Shown here in pieces: positions 37,536 to 47,379 of a stretch of 64,000 bases of DNA. Source of the stretch: an uncultured Campylobacter sp. (GTDB lineage: Bacteria; Campylobacterota; Campylobacteria; Campylobacterales; Campylobacteraceae); the NCBI RefSeq assembly GCF_944323605.1, contig NZ_CALUTC010000001.1, positions 1 through 64,000 of the forward strand, written 5' to 3'. Under the pieces are notes generated by a model that had not been told where the DNA came from, did not search any database, and was given only the letters and a program-made list of their open reading frames with translations. Every line of letters starts with the position of its first letter. The first letter of the stretch is position 1. A program made the position numbers and the translations under genes.

Positions 37536-39452
37536 TTAAATCAACTTTCTTTTTTCTAGCAATTCCCTTAGCGGCACTATAGCTGCTTTGAAAACTCCAT
37601 TTTGAAGTAAGGTTAGATTATGCACTTCATCAACCCAAGCTTCGTGAGCGTAAATCCAAGCTACCATTTTGTTTTGCTTATCTGCTTCGCTTAGCACATT
37701 TTGAAGATAAAGCGGTGCTAAGGAGCTTTCATAATGATGTAAATTAGGACCTAAAACCTCTCCTAAAAAGGCGTATTTTTTAGTGCCAAGTTTATTTTTA
37801 ATCTTATCTAAATTTTGATATACAGAAGTAAGGCTGGGTTTATTTTTCGCATTTTGCTTACTTTGAGGATTTATAAAATAAGTCATTTGTTTAGACACTC
37901 TTCTGCATTCTTTTGCTAGATTTTCTCCTCTTCTTTGATAGGTTTTTATTTTTTTGTAAGCATATAAAAGGAGTTTATTTTGGTGTTCTCTTTTGTAAGG
38001 TTTTATTTTTACAAATGGTTTTTTTAAATCTTTGCCTAATAACTCCTCACAGCATTCTTTAAAAGGCTTTTCTATGGTATGTTCTATCCTAGCACCACCT
38101 TCTGTTGCGTTGTAAATATTAAAATTTTGTTTAGCCCTTTCAAACATAGGTTCAAAAATGTTTTTAAAAAGAAACCAAACCTCTGTGGTTTTTACAGTCC
38201 CAACTCCACCATAAGCTTTGACCGTGTGTTTTGCCAGACGGTTGGTTTCTTGTTTTGATTTTTCTTCCCCTCTTGAGTAATTCTTAGAATGCCCCTTATC
38301 ATCTTTGCCAAATGCTAAATCTTGCCCTATAAAAATGATATTTTTGTGTTTTAATCTTGTAGCTAGTAAAAAAGCCATATGAGAAACTGACATTCCCGTT
38401 AGGCTTTGGTATTCTTTAAAATCCATATCCATTGCTAATGGCAGAGTTTTTGGAGTTAATATATACTCTCTTTTATTTCTTTCTAGGTATTCTATAGTTT
38501 TTGGATTGGTTAAGGCTAGTGCTACAAAAAGCACGTTTTTATCAAAGTCGCCAAAGTCATTATCAAAGAATTCTGATGTGGCTACCACTCTTTCTAAGGT
38601 TAATACATAATCAGGCTTGATACCATGTTCGTGCAATATAGGATAAGAAGCATCAAGGCAAAAAATACTAGCCTTTTTTGCATACTTTTTTAAAAGTGGA
38701 AGTTGCTTATCAAGGCTTGGTCCTGTTGCTACTATTATAGCAGTATCTGCTTTGCCTTTTCTTTTTTTTATAAGCTCCTCTAAAGAAGCGTGAGTAAGCA
38801 TTTTTGGCAGGTGTTTTATAAAATGATTTATGCCTATTAAAGCATCTTTTGCATCGTTTCCTCTTTTTAAGGAATTTGATATCATTGTATTTTTATTGAT
38901 AGAATTTATATGTAAAATATCTTTTTTGTATTTTTCGTAAAAAGAACAGTTAAGCTCTAAATGATATGAGCGATAAAGCAGGTTTATTTCCCTAGATGTA
39001 AATAAAAAGTCAGCCCTAGCACCGTCGTATTGAGGACTATTTACTAAACAAAGTCTAGCCTTGTATAAATCCTCACTGAAATCAACCAGACAAAGAGCTA
39101 TAAATATAAGCTCTATTTCTTTTTCAAATACTACTATTCTTTTGTAATTTTTATTTTGAAGCAAAGCCTTATATAAAAGCCCATTTCCAATACCATAAAA
39201 AAATAGCATAGGAAATTTAGCTTTTTCTTTGTTTATTTCTTCTATCCTTTCTTTTAGCTCTTCAAATGGTTTAGCATACATCTTTTCTTTTGTTTTAAGC
39301 TCTGTGATATTTAAATTTAAAGGCTCATACAAGTCAAAAAAAGGCTCAAATTTTTTAGTATTTTTCATCTTTTTTAATTTTTTAACTAAGGGTTCATAAA
39401 ATCTAGCTCTCATACTGTTTAAATTCTTGTCAAAAATATCTGTTTTTTCCAT
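37536..39452 (-). CDS. Motility accessory factor, Maf paralogue 3 (DUF115)
   Basis: A 638-residue member of the Maf/Cj1318 family, putative flagellin glycosyltransferases that attach pseudaminic or legionaminic acid. The central DUF115 domain (about 170-470) holds IIVATGPSLDKQLPLLKKY, GIKPDYVLTLERV and IIFIGQDLAFGKD; all three paralogues also share ATEGGARIEHTIEKPFKECC. Outside this core the sequences diverge, mostly in the 160-residue C-terminal helical region. Starts 16 bases after the phase-variable paralogue and has its own AAGGAT ribosome site. No homopolymer above 8 is seen in it. Confidence 0.88.
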   Translation of the reverse strand: MEKTDIFDKNLNSMRARFYEPLVKKLKKMKNTKKFEPFFDLYEPLNLNITELKTKEKMYAKPFEELKERIEEINKEKAKFPMLFFYGIGNGLLYKALLQNKNYKRIVVFEKEIELIFIALCLVDFSEDLYKARLCLVNSPQYDGARADFLFTSREINLLYRSYHLELNCSFYEKYKKDILHINSINKNTMISNSLKRGNDAKDALIGINHFIKHLPKMLTHASLEELIKKRKGKADTAIIVATGPSLDKQLPLLKKYAKKASIFCLDASYPILHEHGIKPDYVLTLERVVATSEFFDNDFGDFDKNVLFVALALTNPKTIEYLERNKREYILTPKTLPLAMDMDFKEYQSLTGMSVSHMAFLLATRLKHKNIIFIGQDLAFGKDDKGHSKNYSRGEEKSKQETNRLAKHTVKAYGGVGTVKTTEVWFLFKNIFEPMFERAKQNFNIYNATEGGARIEHTIEKPFKECCEELLGKDLKKPFVKIKPYKREHQNKLLLYAYKKIKTYQRRGENLAKECRRVSKQMTYFINPQSKQNAKNKPSLTSVYQNLDKIKNKLGTKKYAFLGEVLGPNLHHYESSLAPLYLQNVLSEADKQNKMVAWIYAHEAWVDEVHNLTLLQNGVFKAAIVPLRELLEKRKLI

Positions 39453-39468
39453 TTTTCATCCTTTTATA

Positions 39469-41517
39469 TTATATTAAACCGTCTTTTTTTTTATTAAAAA
39501 GTCTTTTTAGTAAAAAATTAAACATAATTTTTAAAGCCCCCCCCCCATCTTTGTTTATGATATTTTCAGAGCGAGCTTTGATCTTTAACAACCTTTTTTC
39601 AAAGCCTCTTTTTAAAAGTTCTTCCTCAAGCACTTTTATATCCCTTAAAAGTGTATTTTTTTGCTCTTTTACAGCACCTCTAAAATAATCGGCAAAAAGC
39701 ACATTTTCTTTAAATATCAAATACATTTTTGCAAGTCTTTCGTTTTCATCTCTTACGGGTAGAGTGTAACATTTAGCAAGATGTAGCATCAGTTGATTTG
39801 CTAATGGCTGCAATAGTTCATATATATCAAAAAATTCTTTATCGTCCAACATAAATTGCCTTAATTTATCAATATTATTTATTTCATCTTCCATATCTTT
39901 TTCAAATTCTTTTAAATTATCGGCATTTTTATATTTTTGTAATTTTTCGCTTAAAATGCTTAGTCTTTCATTCATATTCTTTTCTTCTTTTTCACAGTGT
40001 TTAGCAGAAAGATATACCCTAAAATAAGCCTTTAGCATAAGCTCATCTTCTTGTTTTTTGCTAGGAAGTGGAATTTTTACAAAAGGTCTTTGAATATCTT
40101 CTTTTAAAAGCTCCTCACAGCATTCTTTAAAAGGCTTTTCTATAGTATGTTCTATCCTAGCACCACCTTCTGTTGCATTATAAATTTTGATTTTATTACA
40201 CAAACTGCTTGTTAGCGTTTCTAAGGAATCTTTAAAAGATTTCCAAATAGTATGTGTTTTAACAAGCTTATTACCACCGTAAGCCTCTATATCAAAAGGA
40301 GTATATAATGAACTTTCATAAGTAGCACTGTTTTGATACTCATCAGGGTGGGAATTTCCATTATCAGCATAGGCTAAATCCTGCCCTATAAATATTATAT
40401 TTTCGTTTCCAAGCATATAAGCTACTATAAAATTTAAGTGAGCTACCGATATAGTATAATCTATATAACCGTATTTTGTTAAATTCATATATAATTGAAA
40501 ACTTAGTAATTTATCTATAGATATATATTTTCTATTATATTTATTTAAATATTTATAGGCGTTTGGATGGACAATAGTATAAGGTAAAAACACTATATCT
40601 TCATCGAAATCACCAAAATCGTGATTAAAAAATTCAGCTGTTATTTCAGTTCTTTCAAGCATAGATACATAATCAGGTTTGATTGCGTATTTATAAAGTA
40701 TAGGATAAGCAGAATCAGCACAAAATATCACTACTTTGTCTCTATACTGTTTTAAAAGTGGGAGTTGTTTTATAAGAGATGGTCCCGTTGAGACTATGAT
40801 AGCTGTTTTGCTTGTATTTTTTCTAAGCCTTAAAAAATCTTTAAAATTTGAGTTTGTGAGCTTATCTTTTAAATTTAAAACATACTGTGAAATTCCTTGC
40901 AAGGCATCATAAGGATCGTTTCCATTCATTAATATAGAATTCTTAATGGCCGTGCTAACTAGTCTATTTAAATACAAAATTTCTTCTTCAAATTTTTCAT
41001 AATACACAGTTGTTATATCCATAAAATACGTTCTGCTGTAAAAATAAAATAAAGATTTGTGATTATATAAAGGAAGCAAAGAGTTGTAAGTAGCTTCTTT
41101 AGAAAAACTTATTATTATTTTGTTTTCTTTTAATTCTTTTGAAAAATCCACAAAATGAAATGCTAAAAAAAGTATTTCTATTTCTCTTTCAAAGACCAAG
41201 ATATGAGCTAGATTAGGATTTTGCAAAAGCCCTTTAAACAAAAGACCGTTTCCAAAACCGTAAAAGGTTAAAACTTTATAGTATCTATACTCTACATCAT
41301 ATTTTTTAAGCATATCTTCTAAATCTTTAATAGGATTTTTGTATATTTTTTTATTATCTCTTAAATCTACAAAATTTATATCTAAAGGATCTTTGCCTAA
41401 AACAACCTTGTATAAATTAGGTTTTTTAATAGCACAGATCTTATCTTTAAAAGATTTTACCTGTATTGCATCTATGTTTTTTCTAAACATATCCTTTTGT
41501 TCTTGTGTAAATTTCAA
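39469..41517 (-). CDS. Motility accessory factor, Maf paralogue 2, phase-variable tail
   Basis: A 682-residue Maf with the DUF115 core (IIVSTGPSLIKQLPLLKQY, IKPDYVSMLERTE, IIFIGQDLAYADN). Codons 658-660 lie in a G10 tract at 39537-39546. With G10 the protein ends in a 22-residue basic tail; with G9 it stops after residue 661 and with G11 after 666. An A9 run follows in the tail. The start is TTG with AGGA six bases before, overlapping the previous gene by 4 bases. The longest of the three paralogues. Confidence 0.88.
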   Translation of the reverse strand: MKFTQEQKDMFRKNIDAIQVKSFKDKICAIKKPNLYKVVLGKDPLDINFVDLRDNKKIYKNPIKDLEDMLKKYDVEYRYYKVLTFYGFGNGLLFKGLLQNPNLAHILVFEREIEILFLAFHFVDFSKELKENKIIISFSKEATYNSLLPLYNHKSLFYFYSRTYFMDITTVYYEKFEEEILYLNRLVSTAIKNSILMNGNDPYDALQGISQYVLNLKDKLTNSNFKDFLRLRKNTSKTAIIVSTGPSLIKQLPLLKQYRDKVVIFCADSAYPILYKYAIKPDYVSMLERTEITAEFFNHDFGDFDEDIVFLPYTIVHPNAYKYLNKYNRKYISIDKLLSFQLYMNLTKYGYIDYTISVAHLNFIVAYMLGNENIIFIGQDLAYADNGNSHPDEYQNSATYESSLYTPFDIEAYGGNKLVKTHTIWKSFKDSLETLTSSLCNKIKIYNATEGGARIEHTIEKPFKECCEELLKEDIQRPFVKIPLPSKKQEDELMLKAYFRVYLSAKHCEKEEKNMNERLSILSEKLQKYKNADNLKEFEKDMEDEINNIDKLRQFMLDDKEFFDIYELLQPLANQLMLHLAKCYTLPVRDENERLAKMYLIFKENVLFADYFRGAVKEQKNTLLRDIKVLEEELLKRGFEKRLLKIKARSENIINKDGGGALKIMFNFLLKRLFNKKKDGLI
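39537..39546 (-). repeat. G10 homopolymer (phase-variation tract)
   Basis: Ten C on the plus strand, G10 on the coding strand of the Maf paralogue 2 gene. The genome here is about 30 percent GC, so a run of ten is far outside chance. Campylobacter uses such tracts as contingency loci, with slippage at high frequency. Confidence 0.95.
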
Positions 41518-43283
41518 AGCCTATCCTTTAAATAATTTGTCAAAAGCTCATCTTGCAAAGAAAGCAAAGTTAAAGATTCTTTAAAAAAAGATTCTAAAAG
41601 TTCTTTTACGTCTTTTTCATTAAAATCAAGAGCTTTCATTTTTACTAGCTCACTTGCCTTTTCAAAATAAAGAGGCAAAAAAAGCTCTGAAAAAAATTCA
41701 CTTTTTCTAAGCTTAAGCATTAATAGTTCCAAATTTTTTATATCATCTTTTTTGCATTTTTGAAAATCTTTTAAAAAGGTATTTTGAATTTGCAAAAGCT
41801 CTTTTATCCTCTTTTTAGCTTTCTTTTTTAAGGATTTTATTTGCGTTTCATTGTTTTTTACAGTAAAAAATTCTTTTTTAAGATCCTCTTTTAAAAGCTT
41901 TTCACAACACTCTTTAAAAGGTTTTTCTATAGAATTATTTATCCTTGCTCCGCCCTCTGTGGCATTATATACTTTTATGCCAAGTTTTGAGCTAACTAAG
42001 GCTATATCTTTTTCAAAAATTTTTCTAAAAAGCGTCCAGACAAAAGAGCTTTGCACGGTTTTTTTGCCGCCATAAGCTTCGCATTCATAGTGATTAAAAT
42101 CTCTTTCATAATCATTTTTATGCAAATTTTTATATATATAATTTTTGCTATGAGAATTTTTATCTTCGCTATAAGCAAGATCTTGCCCTATTAAAATGAT
42201 ATTTTCAAATCTAAGCACACAAGCCATTTCAAAAGCCATATTCGCAACACTTAATCCATCTGCTAGATAGCCAAAGTCATCAAGTTTTAAAGATGTGCTA
42301 AAATGTAAGGCTCTAAGTGCTAGGATAAAATTTCGTTTATTTCTTTTAAGATATTTTACAGTGTTTGGGTGGGTCAATGCTGATATGATAAATATAATAT
42401 TTTTGTCATATTCTTTATAGTCGTTGTTAAAAAATTCAGAGCTTAAAGGTATTCTTTCTAAAGAAAATACAAAATCAGGGATTATATTGTGCTCGTAAAG
42501 TATGCTATAGCTTGAATCAAGGCAAAAAATTATAAGATTGTTTTGCACTTCTTTTAAAAGAGGCAATTGCTTTTCTAAGGATGGTCCGGTGGATATTATT
42601 ATCGCTGTTTTAAATTTAAATTTATTTTCCTTTAAAAAAGGTCTTATCGGTGGATTTTCCAGCATATCATTTAAATTTAAGATAGTATTTTTTATACCAG
42701 CAAGAGCGTCTTTATAGTCATTTCCATAAGAAAATGCCTTGTTTTTCATAAAAGAAATAAGCTTTAAATTTAAATTATTTATATCATCTTTAAAATTTGT
42801 TTCATAAAAATAGCTATGTATATTTAGTTTATAAATTTTATGGGCTAAGATTATATTTTCTATCTCAAAGATTTTAGATATTTCACCATCATCAAAAGAA
42901 TTTATAATTATCAACCGTTGTTCGCATATATATTTGCTAAAATCAAAAAAACACAAACATAGCTTTATAAGCTCTAGTTCTTTTTCAAAGATTATAAGAT
43001 GTTTTAAATTTTCATTTTCAAGCAAAAGCTTATAAAGAGCGGCAGAACCAAGCCCATAAAAAAATAAAACCGGATATAAAGTGCAGTTATCATTAAAGAA
43101 ATTTAAAGAGCTTAAAAGCTCTTCATTTGCATTTTTATAAAGCATTTTCCCTTTAAAATTTACATTTAAACCAAATTCATCTTTTAAAAGGTCAAAATTT
43201 TGTATATTTATCTTATATAAATCATCTAAAATAGAGCTTTTTATAAGGGATAAAGCTCTAAGATTATTATCGAGATTTATCAT
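41514..43283 (-). CDS. Motility accessory factor, Maf paralogue 1 (DUF115)
   Basis: A 589-residue Maf paralogue, first of the tandem and the shortest. Core motifs: AIIISTGPSLEKQLPLL, IPDFVFSLERIPL, IILIGQDLAYSED and YNATEGGARINNSIEKPF. It is likely cytoplasmic and acts on flagellin before export. The ATG overlaps the glmS stop by 4 bases, which ties its translation to glmS. No long G or C tract is present. Confidence 0.87.
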   Translation of the reverse strand: MINLDNNLRALSLIKSSILDDLYKINIQNFDLLKDEFGLNVNFKGKMLYKNANEELLSSLNFFNDNCTLYPVLFFYGLGSAALYKLLLENENLKHLIIFEKELELIKLCLCFFDFSKYICEQRLIIINSFDDGEISKIFEIENIILAHKIYKLNIHSYFYETNFKDDINNLNLKLISFMKNKAFSYGNDYKDALAGIKNTILNLNDMLENPPIRPFLKENKFKFKTAIIISTGPSLEKQLPLLKEVQNNLIIFCLDSSYSILYEHNIIPDFVFSLERIPLSSEFFNNDYKEYDKNIIFIISALTHPNTVKYLKRNKRNFILALRALHFSTSLKLDDFGYLADGLSVANMAFEMACVLRFENIILIGQDLAYSEDKNSHSKNYIYKNLHKNDYERDFNHYECEAYGGKKTVQSSFVWTLFRKIFEKDIALVSSKLGIKVYNATEGGARINNSIEKPFKECCEKLLKEDLKKEFFTVKNNETQIKSLKKKAKKRIKELLQIQNTFLKDFQKCKKDDIKNLELLMLKLRKSEFFSELFLPLYFEKASELVKMKALDFNEKDVKELLESFFKESLTLLSLQDELLTNYLKDRL

Positions 43284-45073
43284 TCAACGGTAACGCTTTT
43301 TGCCAAATTTCTTGGCATATCTACATCGTTTCCAAGCCTTATAGAAATTTCCATAGCTAAAAGTTGAACGATTATCATCATTTCAAAAAATTCACACATA
43401 AAATGCTCTTGTTTATTTGTCTTTATGAAATCATCGCTTAATTCAAATTCATTAGGAGATATGCAAAGCACGGTAGAATCTCTTGCTATAAGCTCTTCTA
43501 CGTTTGATTTGGTTTTGTCATAAAGGCAAAGCTCAGGCATCAAGGCTATGGTATATAGCTTACTATCTGCTAGAGCGATAGGTCCGTGCTTCATCTCTCC
43601 TGCTGGATATCCTTCAGCGTGCAAATAAGAAAGCTCTTTTAGCTTTAAAGCTCCCTCCAAGGCAAGTGGGTAAAACACATCTCTTCCTATAAAGAAAAAT
43701 CCGTGTCCATCAAGATATCTTTTTGAAAGTCTATGAACTTTATCGTGCAGTTTTTGAGTAACAAGTGCTACTTTTGGTATATGTCTTAGTGCTTTTAGCT
43801 CTTTATTCATATCAAAACCCTTTTTTTGAGCTATAAAGATTGCCAACATCCATAGTGTTAAAATTTGTGTCGCAAAAGCCTTTGTAGATGCCACGCCTTT
43901 TTCAATACCAGCTCTTGTTAATATAGAATAATCCGCTAAACGCACTATGCTAGAATTATCTACATTACAAATTGCTACCGTTTTTGCACCCTTTTGCTTA
44001 GCTATTTTTAAAGCTTCTAATGTATCGGCAGTTTCTCCACTTTGAGATATAACTACAAATAAAGAATTTTCTTTTACTATACCGTCTTTATACCTAAATT
44101 CACTAGCTATTTCAACAGAAGTTTTTACCTTAGAAAGTCTATTAAAAAGATAAGAAGAAGACAAAGCTGCGTGATAGCTAGTCCCACAAGCACAAATGCT
44201 AAGCTCTTCTACATCTTTTAAATTTTCATTTTTAAGCTCATCAAATATAATTTCCTCGCCTTCTATACGTCCCATTAAAACTTCGCTTAATACATTACTT
44301 TGCTCATAAATTTCTTTTTCCATAAAAAATCTAAAACCATCTTTTTGAGCATAAGCTTTATCACTAGGCAGTTTAACAAAGGTATTTGCTCTTAGTATAT
44401 CGTTTTCATATATAAGCAATTCATTCTTGCTTGCATAGCCATAACTTACATCTTCTAGGTATATTACATCATTAACTTTACCTATTAAAGCGGCATCTGC
44501 TGAAGCAAAAAATGTCTCATCTGCGTTTTTCCCTATGATTAAAGGTGCTGCATTTTTTGCAAAAAATACCTTTGTAGGTTCTTTTTTTGAGATAAGCAAG
44601 GTAGCAAAAGCACCTTTTAATTCAGATACAAGTTTTTTAAATGCATCAAAAGCGTCCATATCTTTAGCGTAATACTCGAAAAGCTGCACTATAACCTCGG
44701 TATCTGTTTGACTTAAGAAGCTAATACCTTCTTTTTCTAGCTTTTCTTTTATTTCTTTATAATTTTCTATGATTCCATTATGTATAACACAAGAATATTC
44801 TCCAAGATGCGGATGAGCATTTATTTCAGTAGGTTTTCCGTGCGTTGCCCATCTTGTGTGTCCTATTGCAAAACCAAAGCCCTCGCTAGAAAAAGCTTCG
44901 CATTTATTAGCTAAATTTTCAAGCTTTCCAACTGCCTTGAAAAAATCAAGCTCCTTGTCTTTTAATACAGCTAATCCAGCGCTATCATAGCCTCTGTATT
45001 CTAGCTCTTTTAAGCCTTCTAAGATAATATTTTTTTTCTCCCTAGAACCGATGTAACCAACTATACCACACAT
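43280..45073 (-). CDS. glmS: Glutamine-fructose-6-phosphate aminotransferase
   Basis: A 597-residue GlmS. The N-terminal glutaminase begins MCGIVGYIG with nucleophile Cys1 after Met removal; two SIS domains follow, with CGTSYHAAL and VISQSGETADTLEAL in the first and KGVASTKAFATQ at the junction, ending in RNLAKSVTVE. It makes glucosamine-6-phosphate for UDP-GlcNAc, hence for peptidoglycan, lipid A and the nonulosonic acids on flagellin. It lies 2 bases after the GlnD-like gene. No glmS ribozyme is present upstream, as expected outside Firmicutes. Confidence 0.97.
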   Translation of the reverse strand: MCGIVGYIGSREKKNIILEGLKELEYRGYDSAGLAVLKDKELDFFKAVGKLENLANKCEAFSSEGFGFAIGHTRWATHGKPTEINAHPHLGEYSCVIHNGIIENYKEIKEKLEKEGISFLSQTDTEVIVQLFEYYAKDMDAFDAFKKLVSELKGAFATLLISKKEPTKVFFAKNAAPLIIGKNADETFFASADAALIGKVNDVIYLEDVSYGYASKNELLIYENDILRANTFVKLPSDKAYAQKDGFRFFMEKEIYEQSNVLSEVLMGRIEGEEIIFDELKNENLKDVEELSICACGTSYHAALSSSYLFNRLSKVKTSVEIASEFRYKDGIVKENSLFVVISQSGETADTLEALKIAKQKGAKTVAICNVDNSSIVRLADYSILTRAGIEKGVASTKAFATQILTLWMLAIFIAQKKGFDMNKELKALRHIPKVALVTQKLHDKVHRLSKRYLDGHGFFFIGRDVFYPLALEGALKLKELSYLHAEGYPAGEMKHGPIALADSKLYTIALMPELCLYDKTKSNVEELIARDSTVLCISPNEFELSDDFIKTNKQEHFMCEFFEMMIIVQLLAMEISIRLGNDVDMPRNLAKSVTVE

Positions 45074-45075
45074 TT

Positions 45076-47379
45076 TTACTCGCTTGTTAAAGATTTTATA
45101 AACTCATCTTTTTTTTGTAAGAAAAGCTCATTTTTTTCAAAGATAAAGGTATTTCTAGTCCTTTGTCTAACCGTTTTTATTCTTGCTTCACTAAGTATTA
45201 TGCCAAAATTAGCAAAAATATCCATAACAAAAGCCATTAAGCCCTTCGTGTCCTTGCTATTTAAATTTAATTTAACATAATTTTTAGAATAAGCAAGGTC
45301 AAATTTTAGCTCATCTTTTTTAATGGTCGGTTTTTTAGTCATTTTAAAATTTGTTTTTAAGCACTCTTTTAAAAGCTCATAAATTTTATCCTTTTGCTCT
45401 TTGTTTATAAGATTATCATATATAAATTTTATGTAAATTTTTTCATCAAAAAGTTCATAAAAACTCATATTAATCAAATTTAAATTAGATAGAGCCTTTA
45501 GTATATTAGCCACTCTTAAATCTCGATTCGCAAATACTTCCAAGCAAAAATTTTCTTCTATGTTTAGTATAAAATTTTCCCCCTTTCTTGCCAAAAGTGC
45601 TATATTTACTATTTCATCATTGTTATGTTTAATAAAAAATAAATTTGATTTTATATGTCTTATCTTATCTTGCATATTTTCATCAAGTTCTGTAAAAATT
45701 TTGCTTCTTTTTAAAATTTGCTCTTTTTTAACTCTTCTAAAACTTTCATCTAAAAAATTTTCATCACTTAAGGCTTCAAGACAGTTTTTAAGCAGTTCAT
45801 TTAAATTTCTTATAAAAAAACTGTTATTTTCTTTTAAGGCTATAGCACTTATAAGGCTTAGTTTATGTAAAATTTTTAAAAATCTCTCATTTTTAAGCTT
45901 TGAAGTAAGTGAAAAAATTACTGTTTCATTGTAAATATCTTCTTTTAAAATAGTCTCTCTCATAAGAAAGTAATTTTTGCAAAATACAAGCCCAAATTCC
46001 ACTGTTTGCATATCTAAATCAAGTTTTGCACAATAAGATCTAAAAACATTTGCTAATGAAAGCTCATTTTCCTCTCTTAAAGAGCTTAAAAGTATGCTTA
46101 GTTTTAGAATCATTGTTTCATCTTTGCTTAAGTTTAAATCCTTAAATTCGCTTAAATTTTCCTCGTAAGTCTTTAAGCATAAAAAAGCATTTTCACATAG
46201 GCTAAATTCCCTTTCAAAGTCTATTAAGAAACGTATGTTGTAAAAGGGTTTTAAAAATTCTTTTAGAAGATCACTATCAAGTAGGAGTTTTAAGGTGTAA
46301 AATGAATTATCATTATATAAAAGCTGTAAAAAATACTCATAGCAAAGCAAGAGTTCATCTTTGTCAAAATCTATTTTCTTAATCTCAAAAGCCATATATG
46401 CTTTAAATTCCTCTTTTGATTTGTATTCGCAAAGTCTTTGCATAAGTTTAGTAAGACTTAAATTTTCATAAATTTTTTTTTCATTGCTATCAAGCAAAGA
46501 AAACACGTAAGAGCAAAAAATGCCTATGAAATGCAAATTTGACATAGCCCTTGTTAAAAGCACTTCTTTTGCACTTTTGTTTTTTTTGCTTTTTATGAGT
46601 AATACCGTGCTTAATTCGTCCATTTGTTCTAATAAAAAAATATCACTTTCTTTGTCGTTTTGCAAATTCATAGCAGAGCTTAAAGACAGCAAAAAATCAC
46701 TACAAAGTCTAAGTTTGCTAAGTATATCCTCATCAAAATTTTCACTTATTTTATCTTTGTAAAGTTTAAATATAATATCTAGCATATATATAAAAGAAAG
46801 TCCGCCGAAATCTTTTTTTATGTTAAATTCTTGTCTTATAAAAGGAATTTTACTAAGATTAAATTCTTTTTCACACATAGTTTTTATGTAATCTTTTTGT
46901 TTTTTTATCTCATCTATCTTTGTTTTTGCAATTTTAAATATAAGTTTAGACCCGCACAAGAAGCGAGTATTTACTAGATTAAAATTTATTACATCATTAT
47001 CAAAGGCGGATAATTCTTTTATCTCGTATGACATCACGTATCCTAAATCCCCTAGTAAGCTTATTATAGCCTTTATAATCTGCCTTATTTTATAAGCTTT
47101 TAAATCCTTGTAGATAAAAAGTAAAGGAAGCTCTTGTTTTGGACAAAGCTTAAATGAGGCATAAGACTTACTAGCACATATGCAAAATGGCACATTGTTT
47201 GGTAAAAAGTCCTCAAAAAAGTTTTCAAGCACTATATCATACGCCTTTTTTACAAAATAATCTACATCTTTAGAATAATACAAGGCAAAAGAACCTTGTT
47301 TTGCAAAATGCTTATAAGAGCTTTCTTGTGTATCTTTTAGCTCTTTTTTTATTTGACTTAAAATTTCAATATTTATCAA
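45076..47379 (-). CDS. GlnD-like protein with degenerate catalytic sites (Cj1367c-like)
   Basis: A 767-residue protein laid out like GlnD (PII uridylyl-transferase): nucleotidyltransferase-like N-terminus, HD-like middle, C-terminal ACT domain with VKLNLNSKDTKGLMAFVMDIFANFG. The usual G-x-G-R...D-x-D signature is replaced by SKSYASFKLCPKQELPLL (near residues 70-90) with no Asp-x-Asp, and the HD helix region lacks the paired His and Asp. It therefore probably does not uridylylate. I prefer the TTG at 47379, which has GAGG six bases upstream; the ATG at 47406 would need a 41-base overlap with the previous gene. Confidence 0.75.
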   Translation of the reverse strand: MINIEILSQIKKELKDTQESSYKHFAKQGSFALYYSKDVDYFVKKAYDIVLENFFEDFLPNNVPFCICASKSYASFKLCPKQELPLLFIYKDLKAYKIRQIIKAIISLLGDLGYVMSYEIKELSAFDNDVINFNLVNTRFLCGSKLIFKIAKTKIDEIKKQKDYIKTMCEKEFNLSKIPFIRQEFNIKKDFGGLSFIYMLDIIFKLYKDKISENFDEDILSKLRLCSDFLLSLSSAMNLQNDKESDIFLLEQMDELSTVLLIKSKKNKSAKEVLLTRAMSNLHFIGIFCSYVFSLLDSNEKKIYENLSLTKLMQRLCEYKSKEEFKAYMAFEIKKIDFDKDELLLCYEYFLQLLYNDNSFYTLKLLLDSDLLKEFLKPFYNIRFLIDFEREFSLCENAFLCLKTYEENLSEFKDLNLSKDETMILKLSILLSSLREENELSLANVFRSYCAKLDLDMQTVEFGLVFCKNYFLMRETILKEDIYNETVIFSLTSKLKNERFLKILHKLSLISAIALKENNSFFIRNLNELLKNCLEALSDENFLDESFRRVKKEQILKRSKIFTELDENMQDKIRHIKSNLFFIKHNNDEIVNIALLARKGENFILNIEENFCLEVFANRDLRVANILKALSNLNLINMSFYELFDEKIYIKFIYDNLINKEQKDKIYELLKECLKTNFKMTKKPTIKKDELKFDLAYSKNYVKLNLNSKDTKGLMAFVMDIFANFGIILSEARIKTVRQRTRNTFIFEKNELFLQKKDEFIKSLTSE

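Noticed and set aside
43280-45073. glmS ribozyme riboswitch
   Set aside because: glmS follows the previous gene by 2 bases and no ribozyme fold can be accommodated.
45076-47379. Functional GlnD uridylyl-transferase
   Set aside because: Neither the nucleotidyltransferase Asp-x-Asp nor the HD residues are conserved.
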